Assembly: GCA_015680685.1 (NCBI GenBank) | Contig: MNCI01036713.1 | Location: 100,017 to 164,016 of the forward strand | Direction of reading: 5' to 3' | DNA from: Gnetum montanum | Taxonomy: Eukaryota > Streptophyta > Gnetopsida > Gnetales > Gnetaceae | DNA: 64,000 nucleotides | Shown here: piece by piece, positions 34,010-45,449 of the stretch | Position numbering within the stretch: the stretch's first letter is position 1 | Layout: each line of letters opens with the position of its first letter | Program-made: the position numbers and the translations under genes | The notes under the pieces: generated by a model | Seen by the model: the letters and a program-made list of their open reading frames with translations, nothing else | What the model was told of the DNA's origin: nothing | Database searches by the model: none

Positions 34010-34418
34010 ATGCGTAAGTGATTAGCAGAAGGTATGATGCAGTGTTGTCGAGCATGAAGAGCTAACTGAATTTTGAATATTGTGAACAACCTGTAATTCA
34101 TGTGACCTGATTACGAGGTAATAAGGTATTGTAGTTTAACGTCATTTCGGACAGTGTTTCATGCGATTTCTGCCACATTAATGTCTTGATTTTTGAGTTC
34201 CATCTCATGCTAATACCAGCATTTAGGAAAGTCCCGTTTTAATCAGGCATCAAGCTGGTTAGCCTTGCATGTTATAAGAAAGTGGTTCACATCGAAAATA
34301 GGTTATTGGCTATTGCAAATTCAAATTCAACTATCACAGAGAGGGAGAAAGAGCAAAAGGTAGAAGTACATTATTCGCGAAGGTTCACAGAGCTGCAAAG
34401 GTTCACAGAGCTGCGATT
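34010..34418. promoter_or_regulatory. Spacer between A pol and the antisense gene; candidate divergent promoter
   Basis: About 410 bp separate the start of pol (- strand) from the first exon of the + strand gene. One reversed repeat unit (TAGTTTAACGTCATTTCGGA) lies at about 34131-34152. On the - strand CTGCTAATCACTT, a possible branch site, precedes the acceptor-like TTTTGCAG at about 34001-33995. A duplicated AGGTTCACAGAGCTGC occurs at 34380-34413 just before the first ATG. I see no clear TATA box. Confidence 0.5.
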
Positions 34419-37400
34419 ATGGCACCGAAAGTAAGAGGAAAGAATGCTAAACTGGCAAGAATCGATGAAGTGTAGGGTAGTCTTCAACGCACTTTGTAGG
34501 TGATAGTCAAAGTGGGAGACGTCAACCCCTTGAATTGGTAAGCCATCCTTCGCTCATTCGCATTGCTATTTATGTATATACATGTGTTTGTTTTTGTCTA
34601 TTTCTTTGTTTTTTTTGTCATCTGCGTACACTGTGGTTGTAAAGATATGGACCTTGTATTGGAACAAGGGTTTATATAATGGTATTTTGTTTCGCTATCG
34701 TCTGAGACGAACCTTGCACTGTTGCAAGGGTTTAAGCGATTTTGGCTATACAGTTATAGCGTAATTTGTGAAATTTGTAAGCATGCAATGAAATTTAGAT
34801 TTCAATTTTTCTGATTGTAGTGTGTTTACATTTTGTTTAGTGTGGTGATGAAACCTGTTCTCATTGTCCTAGATATAGTTGGGATTTTATGTTGTATAAA
34901 CCCTTCTGTACTCAATATTCCTCCTCCCCAAACCCGCCTTCAGGGGAAGGCTATATGGTTTCAGAAAGGGGCGTTGGAGTTTCTACAATTTTTATTGTGT
35001 AACTACAACATTATTGTTTAGCCACACCTATCTAGTGATGTGGCTGGGACAATTCTGGAACATTTGTTAGTCTGGTCTACGCAGGGTGTTCTGGCTTTTT
35101 TGACAGATGGGGCTATCGAAACTGGTCGGCCCCAGGATCGTGAACTTAGCGCCAAAGGGTTGAGGTGCTTAAGTTGGATTTGGGAGATGCCCAGATTCAA
35201 CTGCTATCACGCTTACAACACCCTGTTCATAGCCCGTCATATTTCAACCTGCTTCCATAATCCACCAGGCACGGTGTTTTACGCAGGTGGCTATGTTGAA
35301 TTTCTTTGCTATGTTTGTTAGTATGCTTATAGCATTTGGACTAGATAATGATGTGTGTATGGCACAGGTTTTTCATCAATGAGATTGGATTGCTGGGAAA
35401 CAATGAGACATTGTCCACGGTTGAATGGGCGATAAACGAGTTCACTTCCATGAGCAACGTACGTGCCTGGGTCATGGGGCAGATGTCCTTCAAGATCCCT
35501 GAATACCCCATCCGTTACTCCGATGCTTTTAAAAATTGTCAGAGCCTCGGATGGCTTCATGAGGAATGGACTCTGAATCCTCCCCTTGCTCTGGCGGACA
35601 TACAATGGAAGCTTCCCCCATTCCCTTTGCCATTTGGACCTAGTAAGGTTTTATTCTCTAAATTGGTTACAATGTATTGTTTGTCTAACAGTTATATGAT
35701 ATTGTGTTGGCTTGTGTTGTTAGTGCGAGAATCTCGGGAAATTACAATCACTATCTCTGGCCGCGAGGTGAATACCCTCCTCTTCCGCTATGGTGACATA
35801 AAGGAAGCGCAACGCTGGCTAGGCCACATGACGGCCCCAGCTACGTTGGTCACTAAGCTGCGGGAGGCAAGGTTGATGCATCTGTTTTTGGCTGTGATCC
35901 CCGATGTCCCTACAAGTGAAATGTTGACCCTGGACAACTCCTTCAGCGAAGGGGCTGAGCGCTTCTGTACACGCGTGAGTAACATGCGTGTGCATTTTGA
36001 TATTAACACTCAGCTATTCACTCACCTTTTCGACATCCCCTTTGACGATCTTCTAATATAAGAGAAGTCAAGGAGGAGCACTAAATATTAGGAGGAGCTG
36101 GAGGAGTGGCTGGGGACCAAGAAGGAAACAAAGGGGATCCCCTACGAAAAGATCAAATTAGAGATTGCCAAAACCATCTACCCCCTCCTCTGAGCCTAGG
36201 CCTTCCCTAGAATACTCTCGTAGGGGAAGTTCTTTACAATAGAACAAACCCGCATCATGTGAGAGGTGATGGAGGAAGGAACCCAGTTTAACTGGGCAAG
36301 CTATTTTTCTGAAGGGTTACACACTGAGATGATCAGGCTTTGTCAAAAGCTTGATTCTCGTTTTAGTATGCACTTCGCTTTCTTCATAGCTTGCTCCAAT
36401 GTTTTGCTGAATTTCTAGTGGTCCAGAGGAGTGGGGTCTGGGTACAACAGGACTGAGACCAGCTATCCAGACCTTGGATCTCCCATATTTTTGGCACAAC
36501 CTAGTCGCAAGATCCTCTGGAGGGAATTAGGGAGTTCTTTTCTATAACGACTAAAGATGTGGCGGCACCTCAGGTGTGGGGTCCTGACAGTGTAGGTGGG
36601 GCACTTCCCTCCTACACGGGAGATGCATCATGGGGGAAATGTCTAGCGGCAGAGATAGTGGACGCTTTGGTTTAGCGTAAATAGCCTTGAACCGAAGCGC
36701 CTGTGGAACCGGCAAGTGGAACAGGAAGGGCAGTGCAAGTGAGGTTTCAATGGAGTAAGCCTCCACCTAGTAAGCAATAGGATAGAGTAGAAATTATGGA
36801 AATTGTTGTTTTTTGTTACCTATTTAAGACATTCTTTTTTTTGGATTATTTGAATGTACTATGTGACAGAAACAGTGAGACCTGTGAAAGAGTTGACCCC
36901 TGAAACAGGGGCTATGATATTGCGACGTGAGGAAGGGGCCTCAATTTTGGAAGAGGAAGCCCCAGCTACTAGAGTCAATAACATGCAGACCCTTGTGCGC
37001 GAGGAGAGGATGGAAGTGGAGAACATTGACATACTCCTGACCGTGACTGGAAGAGGTAGTTGGTATATTAAAATTGTTTAAATGACTCTGTTATTAGTGA
37101 AAGGTTCCTGACTTAATTATGTTACAAATGAACAAGGTGATCCCTCATCTACTATTGTAAGCAAAGTGCGGGGAGACTTCCCTGATAAATTTGCCTTCAT
37201 GGAAGGCATGGTCAATGATATGATTAGGCGCTTGGAGTGCATCAACCCTGATGCTAGTATATTACAGCTATTCTATGCTTATTTTATTGCTAGGTTACAA
37301 TGCGTAAATTTATTTTCTTTTACGTTTTGTTGTTAGGGGCTCGCCTTCAATGGGACTCGACGAAGCCCATTGACTTGGACACCACCGAACCCGCCTTAGA

Positions 37401-38477
37401 AGGGACAGTCGTGCCACGCAACATTTACGAAGAGATGCGTAAATGTGCGTTACGCTCGACTTGCTCTCTGTGGGAGAGCCAAAATGTTAATGAAGACCTC
37501 TGGAAGAGGCTGCAGGGATCAGAAAAAGAAAGGATGTCTCTGACCAAAGAGGTTGGAGACTTAAGATTGCGATGTGAGTTCCTACAAGCTCGAGGAACAG
37601 GCCAAGAGGACTGGCGAACAACTATGATTGACTACGCCTGCTATTGGACCGTAGTCAGGAACAGCGTGCAGACCAATCACGAACTGATCGAGCAAAGGAT
37701 GAAAACAGAGCTCCTGGCCTAGAAGAACCAAGAATAGAAGGATTTCTGTGCAAGTGTACAAGAGTGGAGACAGATGGAAAAGGATCATAAGCATCTATAT
37801 AAGCGAGATAGTATCGCTTATCGTTAGCTTTATCATGATTCCGCTGTCGAAGCTCAGTCCTTGCGCATGTTCCTTGATATCATTGGTGCATCTGAGGCCT
37901 TCAAGAAGTTCCAGGAACAAGTGATAGTGAGTGCATCCCCAGAAAGATAAATTACTCTTCCTGGGGGAGAGACCACTGTCCCTACCTTCTTCCCCGAACC
38001 TCCTTGATGGACTAGTGTGGAGAAGGGGAAGGTTAAGGCCAGAACTAGCTTGGGAGACGAATTGTGGTCTGAGCTAACTGAGGATGAGATCATGCAACGT
38101 CTTTGGGTTGGCTTAGATCAACTCCCCTTTGTTGCCGATGTGGGGCCATCACGAGTAAGTTTTAGTGTTATTGAATTTGTAAATTTTTTTTATTTTTTGA
38201 CTTATGCTATCGCTGCTTTTGCTGATATGTTTGTTATATGTAGGTACTAGAAGCAGAAGAAGGAGGTGAACAGGATGGGGCACGTGTTCAGGAAAGGGAG
38301 CTTAACGACGTGGACCGTGGGCCCAGAGTACAAGTTGTAGTGGAAGCACCCCGCGAGGATAACGTTCCTCATGAGGGGATACTTCCTGGAAGATATGGCC
38401 CCTATGAAGATGACTTGCAAGGCTTGGAAGCTGAATTGAGAGATATAGGAGATAATGGTGATAGGGAGAATGCGTAA
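34419..38477 (+). pseudogene. Antisense spliced gene of element A (unknown protein, about 1080 codons)
   Basis: Eight exons inferred: 34419-34537, 34841-35286, 35368-35642, 35724-36769, 36870-37055, 37137-37256, 37337-38154, 38244-38477. Introns begin GT and end AG; junctions 1/2, 3/4, 4/5, 5/6, 6/7 and 7/8 keep phase, while the donor of intron 2 has decayed. The protein starts MAPKVRGKNAKL, has Trp-rich blocks (EYPIRYSDAF, GWLHEEWTLNPP), a helical part ending FTHLFDIPFDDLL (about 36020-36055), ASYFSEGLHTEMIRLC (about 36296), a probable coiled coil in exon 7 (SEKERMSLTKEVGDLRLRCE) and an acidic C-terminus. No signal peptide, membrane segment or known catalytic motif. B carries a homologue. 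About ten stops, mostly from CAG or TGG, and a frameshift near 36540 disable it. I do not recognise the family. Confidence 0.85.
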
Positions 38478-38627
38478 TTGTGATTACGCACCATTTTATT
38501 TGTGAACTAAGATGAAGAAAATTTAAATTTTTAAGATGATTAAGCACACGAGTTCGTCTATATATATTTTTTCTTTATACTGAGCACAAATGGAATTAAA
38601 TCAAAATGTTATTGTACTCATTGAATG

Positions 38628-38900
38628 TAAGTGGTAGTTTTAGGCCATTGCAGGCCGTCATCTAGCATTTGCATAAAATACAGATTTTGTGTAAAGGTGG
38701 AGATGAGACATTTTAGTTTAGGGTCATTTTGGGCCTTTGCTAGTTTTAGGCCGTTGCAGGCCATTGCATAGGGTTTGGGAAAAATACAGGTCTTGCGTAA
38801 AAATAGAGATGAGATGTTTTAGTTTAGGGCCATTTTGGGCCTTCGCTAGTTTTAGGCCATTGCGGGCCCTCACTAGTTTTAGGCCGTTGCAGACCATTTA
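38628..38900 (-). repeat. GGCC...TAAACTAG repeat cluster in A
   Basis: On the + strand: units such as TAGTTTTAGGCCGTTGCAGG and TTTAGGGCCATTTTGGGCC, about seven in all, just past the stop of the antisense gene and before the end of protease. It matches the clusters in B and C when reversed. Confidence 0.85.
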
Positions 38901-39204
38901 CGTAATGTATGTAGAAGAGCGTAATAAAAATGGAGATATTTGTGTAATCGTAGCTAGGAAGCGTAAATGGAGTAATTGACAAAAGATATAAAAAATGTAT
39001 ATTAAATGGAAGCGACATTCAGAACTGATAAACGTAAATGGAAAAATAGTAAAAGTGTGAAGTGGTGTGTAAATGTTTCACCGATCAACCGCTAGCCCGT
39101 AATTGCTTTTTTATAGCTTTTACACTGATCGGCACATGAGGGCAGGGAGATGTATAACTTGGCTCCTTCACACCATCCTCGTCCCCGTGAAATGGTAGGT
39201 CTAC
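38901..39204. other. Spacer between the A repeat cluster and protease
   Basis: Contains AGCGTAA-type motifs at about 38920 and 38960. A possible sense-strand splice donor (CTAGGTAGAC on the - strand) lies near 39205. No gene seen. Confidence 0.45.
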
Positions 39205-39990
39205 CTAGGCCAAGCTATCATTGGTCGTTTGGACCTGCTCAGGAAGTTGAACAGGGGTTTGGTCTTTGGATGTTTCGATTTTCGAACCCCATTCTTCCTC
39301 TATGTTGTTGACAGTTCCAGGTGTTATTCCATCACCATGTATGACTACCTCTCCCCCTGTGTAAGGTAGATGTATTTCTTGGTGAATTGGCAATGAAACT
39401 GCCCTTAGTTGGGCCAGCCAAGGCCTCCCTAGGATTAAGTTGAAGCTGGGCATCTCCTCGACAACTATGAATGTGGTGTCCGTTGGGAATTGATCTCCTG
39501 CCACAAAATTAATATGCACGGTCCCTTTGAGTTGAAACCTTGCCCCGTTGAACGACTTTAAGCACGATTTCATCGTGGGACTGATCTGATCGACCAGGCC
39601 CAGCTTATCCACTATGGGATAAGGAATGACATTTGTAGCCGCGTCGTCGTCAACATGCACCCTCCAGATTCGGTGTCGACCAACCCGGATGGTGATGAAC
39701 ATGGGTTCCATCGTCACCTGACCTTTCTCAGGTTCATCTTTGATAGATTCATCGTGAAAGGTAAATGAGATAGATTTAGGTCTTTCAATGGTGGGGGAAA
39801 ACATGACAGTGTGTATCGCTTCCTCTTCCACTGGTAAGCTTTCGTTCGTAGGTATGGATGTCAGCATACAGACCATGACCTCTCAGTGCTTCTGGGATGT
39901 CATAAGCAAGTCGTAAAGGCTTAATGTTGTGATTTTCTATTTTAAAGCCTGTTTGACTTGTGTGAATGCATCGAGGAGATCCCACTCTAG
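39205..39990 (-). pseudogene. Element A aspartic protease region
   Basis: Protease of the gag-protease polyprotein. Active-site block VHVDDDAATNVIPY (about 39660-39615): the D-[DSTN]-G-A pattern has Asp where Gly is expected. Then VAGDQFPTDTTFIVVEEMP, FNLILGRPWLAQLRA (about 39450-39405) and the conserved tail GGEVVIHGDGITPG (about 39355). It is in frame with gag and ends at 39205. Except for the D-D-D-A change and an upstream stop, the domain reads open from 39876. The next 5.2 kb toward pol is occupied by the antisense gene. Confidence 0.88.
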
Positions 39991-42909
39991 GCTAGGTTGC
40001 TTCTCTCCCCTTTCTTCCTCCATTTGCCCTAGGAGATGAATTTCACGAGGCGAAATAGTATCCGCTAGAGGATTATGTTTCGTTTTGCTAAGGGGAGATG
40101 GCCATGTCTCTGTACCCTTGTCTTGCTCAGGGGGTGTAGGCGAAGGTACAGAAGCCAAGGGCTTAGGCCTAGCAAATCCTAGCGTGGAATGGTCTTTGGC
40201 CGTGTTGATTGATGCTTCTCTTTCCCTCTTTTCATTGGATGGAGGTTTAGATATTCACCCTTGCGTAAAATATGTAGCAGGTGGTTTTTGTGTCCTAATG
40301 ATAAAGGGGACCTTGGGGGTAGAGGTGGGCATGGCCACGATTTTTCTGTGAACGGGGGACTGGGTAACAATTTGGGGTGGCATCCTAATAACGAAGGGTG
40401 GCCTCGTGGTGTTGCCAACTGCTCGTGAGGAACTTGCCCCCTGAGATGAACTAGTAAGTACTCGTAACACAAAGGGCTGCTTAGGTGGTACCTTCTCCTC
40501 ATTATCCATACTTACCATGTTGATTGTGTAAGGTGCATCATTTGCATTTAATAGATCCTTATACACATGCATCACCTGGTTTTCGGGTCGTGTTGGACTG
40601 CTGCTGTCTAACGTCAAGGAACCATTGTCAATCATGCGTTGAATTTCATTCTTCAACGCCCAGCAATAATTAGTGTCATGACCACACAGCTAGTGGTAGT
40701 CACAAAAACAATCTAGCCTAAAAGACTTTGGGACCAATGGCTCATTGGGTAGAGCTAAAGAAGGGTTCTTCAGCAGTTCATAATGATGCTTGTGACATTT
40801 CAGAGCTTCTTCGGATATCTTCTTATTTTGAATATATTCGGCTCATAGTAACTATTTCAGCAGTTTGGAATGTTTTATGGGTAGAGCTGTATATTTCAAG
40901 TGATCTTTACACTCAAAATTCGGCTTTGCCTGTGAGGGTTGTTTTGGGGTAGGTGCCTCTCGGCCAGTGGTGCTTGCACTAGTCGTGGTTCCTTCAAGTG
41001 TTGGGGGTGCCTTTTTGTTGTTCTTCTTCTTGGCACCCTCAACCAACGCAGCTATTGTTGTCTGTGTTACTTTGTCTTTGTCCTTACCCTTGCTATTTGT
41101 GTTCTTATAGGCCACATACGCCGGGTCTTTGCTGGCCTCTGCAGCATCTTGGATGCTTTTGGTTTGGGTGAAGGCTTGACTCATGGATTGAGGGATGTGG
41201 TAATACAGTTTAGACTTGATGAAGTCGTTAATTTCTCCTTTGAAAATAGCCAGCAAGTGGGCTTCTGCGATAGGCTCACAGATTTCGTTCAAAGTAGCGC
41301 TCCATCGTTGTATAAACTTTTGGATTGGTTCGAGTGGGTCTTGTTTCACCCCCATAAGCTGATCTAATGTGACCTCCGGTTTTAAATTATATTTAAAATG
41401 AGTCACAAATTATGTCAGAAGCTCTTCCAAGGTTGAGATGGAAGAACGAGGAAGGGCCTGATACCAGTCCAAGGCCTTACCTACCAGAGACATTGCAAAG
41501 ACACGTATGATCATATGTGGCCATTGTTGTAATAGTAGGGATTCGGATCTAAAGGTGACCAGGTGAGCGTTAGGATCACCTTCCTCGTTGTATTTGGTGA
41601 AATGGGGCAAAGACATCCTTGGAGGTAACGACAACATGGGGACTGCTGGACTGATAGGGTCATCATGGTAAAAGTCCATGACCTGTATGGTGTCAGAGCC
41701 AGCAGCCTTAAGGCGTTTGACTTCTTCAGTGAGGGTTTGAATAAGCAGGAAAGCTTGATCCAGACCTGTTGAAGATAACGTTGGCACATGAGGAGCAGGG
41801 GGTTGGATTGGAAGAGTAGTATTAGGTAACAATAAAGATGTGGTGGCTTGGCCAATAGACGGTGCAACAGGGACTATCCATGTGGATGGAGCTACCGGCG
41901 GAACCCACCACCCGACAGGCTGTGTGGACAAGTTGACCGTCGTCGAACGTGCAGGATGGAAAGTGTGAGAATGTTGCACAGTCATCTGTGGGACATGCGC
42001 GACAAATGTAGCCAAGGGTGGCATGCCATAGAATGCAGATTGATTGTTGTGTGCAATGGACATGATCCATTGACTAGCCGTAGGCTGTTGCACAGATAGC
42101 TGCGATTGGATGGAGGTTGCGATCTGTTGGCTTGCAATGGGCTGCGCTGATAAGGTTTGCATCAGATTTTGCACTGGGCTAGTTATGGGCGTGGTATGGA
42201 TCTACACATGGAGAATGAAATGAGGGGTAATAGACATAGGTATCACTGATGGAACCCTAATTATGTGTGATGAGGGAATTGTTCCTACATTACCTTAAGG
42301 TGGCATTTGCACCTGCAAGGCTGAGGGCTACATGGTGGCCTGCGGGGCGATGGGAGTAGGGATGTGCATTTGGGCAGCTATGATTGGGTTGAGATGGGCA
42401 ATTTCATTGGCGAGGGGATGAAACAGGGGATTCTCATATGTGTGGGAACTAAGGGTATCATATGAATCCGCGTGTTCAGACTGGGCCGTGAATTCATCTT
42501 CCTCTTCCTCCTCGTTTTTTGGATCTAGAACGGAAGGTGTGATCCGAATACTAGCCATGACCAATTGGGACAAAAGTTCATGGTAATGCTCAATCATAGG
42601 AATGTAATCATATGCAGTGGGGGTGAATTCATGAACCCCTTTGTAGATCAGCTTATAATGTCGCTTTTCCTCTATCTTGGCTTGGCTGAGGGCGAGCTTC
42701 GCCTGGATTTTGATGCAAAGGAAGTTATATTCCTCAGGAGTTATGACAATGAATGAAGGATCCCTACCCTGTAATTTCAATGAATGATGTGATGTTCTGT
42801 GAGGTCCTGCCACGCCGAAAACTGATTCAGGCATGGTAATGGGATTTGCGGTTGTGGCGCCCAAGTTAGCAGCGATCATGGTGGCGGTAGTCATGTGTGC
42901 AGAGTCCAT
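39991..42909 (-). pseudogene. Element A gag
   Basis: Starts MDSAHMTTATM at 42909, 254 bp inside the 5' LTR, with no extra ORF before it. Blocks in order: TPEEYNFLCIKIQAKL (about 42750), acidic NEEEEEDEFTAQSEH (about 42510), Q/S/P-rich spacer, capsid core KYNEEGDPNAHLVTF (about 41605), FAMSLVGKALDWYQALPRS (about 41490), THFKYNLKPEVTLDQ (about 41400), PIQKFIQRWSATLNEI (about 41325), zinc-knuckle-like region CFCDYH and GHDTNYCWAL (about 40710-40665), then basic and Pro-rich linkers with VPFIIRT near 40285. A single frame runs through gag and protease; only stops (near 42326, 41408, 40850, 40693 and a few more) break it. The + strand open frames here are shadows. Confidence 0.9.
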
Positions 42910-43130
42910 TTTCAAATAAATTGATGATAACAAATGGGAAGGTTGCAAAAATAAAGGCAACGACAAAACAAGATCACGATTAGGCTTTCTACCCTGTAGG
43001 ATTCCAAAGGAATCGTTACTGTGACCAATTCACACCACATAATTTTGTAAACTTCCTTGGAGGTATTACGTTTGCGTTATGCAGATGCAGGTATGAGTCG
43101 AATACAGGGTTACCTGTAAAATATGGATCA

Positions 43131-43157
43131 GAGGTTCAAGCCCTTCTTCTAGCGCCA
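43131..43157 (-). other. Element A primer-binding site, extended tRNA-Asn match
   Basis: The - strand starts TGGCGCTAGAAGAAGGGC at 43157, six bases inside the LTR. The + strand GAGGTTCAAGCCC... ending TAGCGCCA looks like the T arm, acceptor stem, discriminator G and CCA of plant tRNA-Asn, so similarity goes past the usual 18 bases. Confidence 0.8.
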
Positions 43158-43163
43158 AAAAAC

Positions 43164-44721
43164 TGTAACAACAGAAAACGTTGGTCATTGGAAATTTTGA
43201 ATGGATATCCACGTACACAGTTTTAACCACGGATCCGTGCAAGGGCTGTGCTAGAGAAACGAATCCGCGGTGCCCTGAACGGTCTTGTCGATTAGACAGG
43301 GAATTACTAATCAGTAAAATTTATCGAATATCATGGTGATGTATATTTATGTGTATACTTCATGAAACGATTTGATTCAATGAATCGTCAAAGGAGTAGA
43401 AAACAATGTAAACGAATTAGGGATAACGATAATGTCAATGCGATAAGAAAAACCAGACACCGGGAATATACGTAATTCCAAGATCTAAGGATTGATTCAA
43501 AAGCTAAATGTATTAGATGAAATATTCTGATAGAAGATTTCACTTATATTTGCATGAAGTATACACAAACAATAAGAAGACTGTAAAAAGGGAGAACAAA
43601 TTGGAGGCTGATCTACCTCGTAAGCTAGGAGTGGAGTGCAAGGAAGGTCAAGCTTGGATGCCTATTGATCAACTATTTCTGATCAGTAAGCCTTGCCAAT
43701 CACACCAAATGATCTCTTGATCTCTGATCTGCTCTTCTTCTTACCTTCGGTAGTCTCTACTTGAAGCTGCTGATGATCGCCAATGAAGAGAACCGTTGAC
43801 TAGAAGACTGTTTGCCTTTGCTGTCAATGCTCAGACGATGTTCTATGCTCTGTTCGATAGAAGTCTCAAAAAGTCTTAAAAGTATGAAGAATATTTAATC
43901 AAAAAAGGATCTTGTCTTCTTTGTCAACTAGGGTATTTATAAGTCCAGCATCATATGGAGAGGCGTGGCCTCGATGACACGTGTCTCAAACTTTCAAATA
44001 CTGTTGACTAGGCAAATTTTTATGTTACTGGTGATGTCACATTATGCTTTGAGGGCGAGATGTACTGTAAACCACTCTTGCTGAAACTTCCTTATGATTA
44101 CGATGTGATATGCTGATAAACGTATTGTCATGCATGGATGAAAAATGCGCGTTTGGTATTGCTTTAGTGGACTTTATGCCGCATTAAGCTCTTTACGCTG
44201 TGTAGCGTAGTAGAGCGTAATGAGGCGTATTCTCCACGCATTATGCTCCTTACACAGCTGAGCGTTGTAGGGCGTAAAAGTCGTTAACTTTTAGCATGTT
44301 ACGCTTGCTTATGCTGCGTAGCATAAAAAGCATAAAATGGCTAATGCTTTCTTTGATGTTGACTTTGATCAAAAGGCTTGTTGGAATATGCAACAAGTCG
44401 TAGACCACTGCTTAGGCCTTAGACTTGTCATATGGGCTGAAGTTCGAATTTCTATTGACTTACTGCTTCAGTAAGTTGTCTTCATGCAAAATTACGCTTG
44501 AGCGGCATGACGCTACATTACGTAATGTAGCGTAAAGAGCAACGCTTTGTTGAGTAATTAGCATAAGGAGTAACAAAGTTAGAATTTCAAGAAACCTCGA
44601 AAACTTGATGTTGCGCCTCCTTCTTTCCTTTTGCATTGTTCGGACTTCTGGATTGCTATAAGCTTTTGCTTGAACTGTGAATCTTCACCTCAGGCCGATC
44701 CGTAATTTCTACGGTGTTTCA
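43164..44721 (-). repeat. Element A 5' LTR
   Basis: 1558 bp, pairing with 27171-28729. TATA box (reverse of TATTTATA) at 43934-43941; TTACGCT / AGCGTAA cluster at about 44170-44580. B integrase resumes after the ATAGT duplication. Confidence 0.95.
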
Positions 44722-44726
44722 ATAGT
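44722..44726. repeat. Target-site duplication of element A, right copy
   Basis: ATAGT, identical to 27166-27170. Confidence 0.95.
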
Positions 44727-45411
44727 GATCCATTTTGGTTTATCCATGACCATAGTCACAAACAATAAGCCATAGTTTAGCAGTGCTAAGACCAAAGCCT
44801 TTTGGAAATACTTTTGAATTAAAAATTCCTTTTCATTGCCCTACTACTCATAGGCGAATGGCCAAGTGGAGGCCACAAACAAGGTCATTATCAATATTGT
44901 GAAGAAGATGCTTAGTAGCAGAAAATAGTGATGGCATGAGCAATTGATCTATGCACTTTGGGCCTACCACACAACATCAAAAACTACAATAGGTAAGATG
45001 CCATATAGTTTGGTTTATGAATTTGAAGCCATCTTGCCTCTTGAATTGTAGGTCCCATCGCTTCATGTGATTCTCTCAAGCTTCATTGATGAGGCTCAAA
45101 ACAATGAGTTGAGAGCCATGGACCTTGACTCCATAGAGGAGGAGCACATGAAGACACTTGATCATATCAAGTAGTACCAATAAATATAACAGCCAAAGCA
45201 TCATCATAACCAGCATCAATGTTTGATCAAGGAGGGGGACTTGGTCCTTGAGGTTGTTCACAAAACTGTAGATAAATTCTTAGCCAACTGGGAAGGGCCT
45301 TTCTTGGTTGGCAAGGCTTATGGAAATGGAGCTTTTAAGCTTGCTGACCATGATAGCAATGAATTTGCCAATGCAATGAACCACTCATATTTGAAGCTAT
45401 ACTATGCATAG
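44727..45411 (+). pseudogene. Element B integrase, C-terminal part
   Basis: Continues the core broken at 27165. FGLSMTIVTNN (the second catalytic Asp is Asn, as in A; frame broken around it), NGQVEATNKVIINIVKKML (about 44860) with the catalytic Glu, WHEQLIYALWAYHTTSKT (about 44930), then the open C-terminal segment 45223-45411: GDLVLEVVHKTVDKFLANWE, GPFLVGKAYGNGAFKLAD and LKLYYA at the stop. The NWEGPFLV motif is the chromosome-binding-side GPY/F-like module of gypsy integrases. No chromodomain follows. Confidence 0.9.
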
Positions 45412-45449
45412 CATGTAGTGCCTCATCAATGATAAAGCAAGGTAAGAAA

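Larger units (their letters stand above)
27171..44721 (-). mobile_element. Element A: Tat-like Ty3/gypsy retrotransposon with antisense gene, nested in B integrase
   Basis: 17,551 bp between LTRs 27171-28729 and 43164-44721, with a perfect ATAGT duplication. The element reads right to left: 5' LTR, tRNA-Asn-type primer site, gag-protease (42909-39205, one frame), repeat cluster, antisense gene on the opposite strand (34419-38477), RT - RNase H - second RNase H - integrase (34009-30515, one frame), long 3' region with a repeat array, polypurine tract, 3' LTR. Gag-protease and pol are each free of net frameshifts and broken only by stop codons, so A is much younger than B. The LTRs still differ by several percent by eye. 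Confidence 0.95.

Noticed and set aside
34419-38477. Plant mobile domain or transposase-like identity for the antisense protein
   Set aside because: I looked for the typical plant-mobile-domain signatures and for a DDE pattern in the readable exons and could not find them; I left it as unknown.
40939-41367. 142-codon open frame on the + strand
   Set aside because: Shadow of A gag, which is supported by conserved capsid motifs in three elements.
43131-43157. tRNA-like 3' half considered as a tRNA gene
   Set aside because: Only the T arm and acceptor end are present, including the CCA, next to an LTR; it is a primer-binding site.
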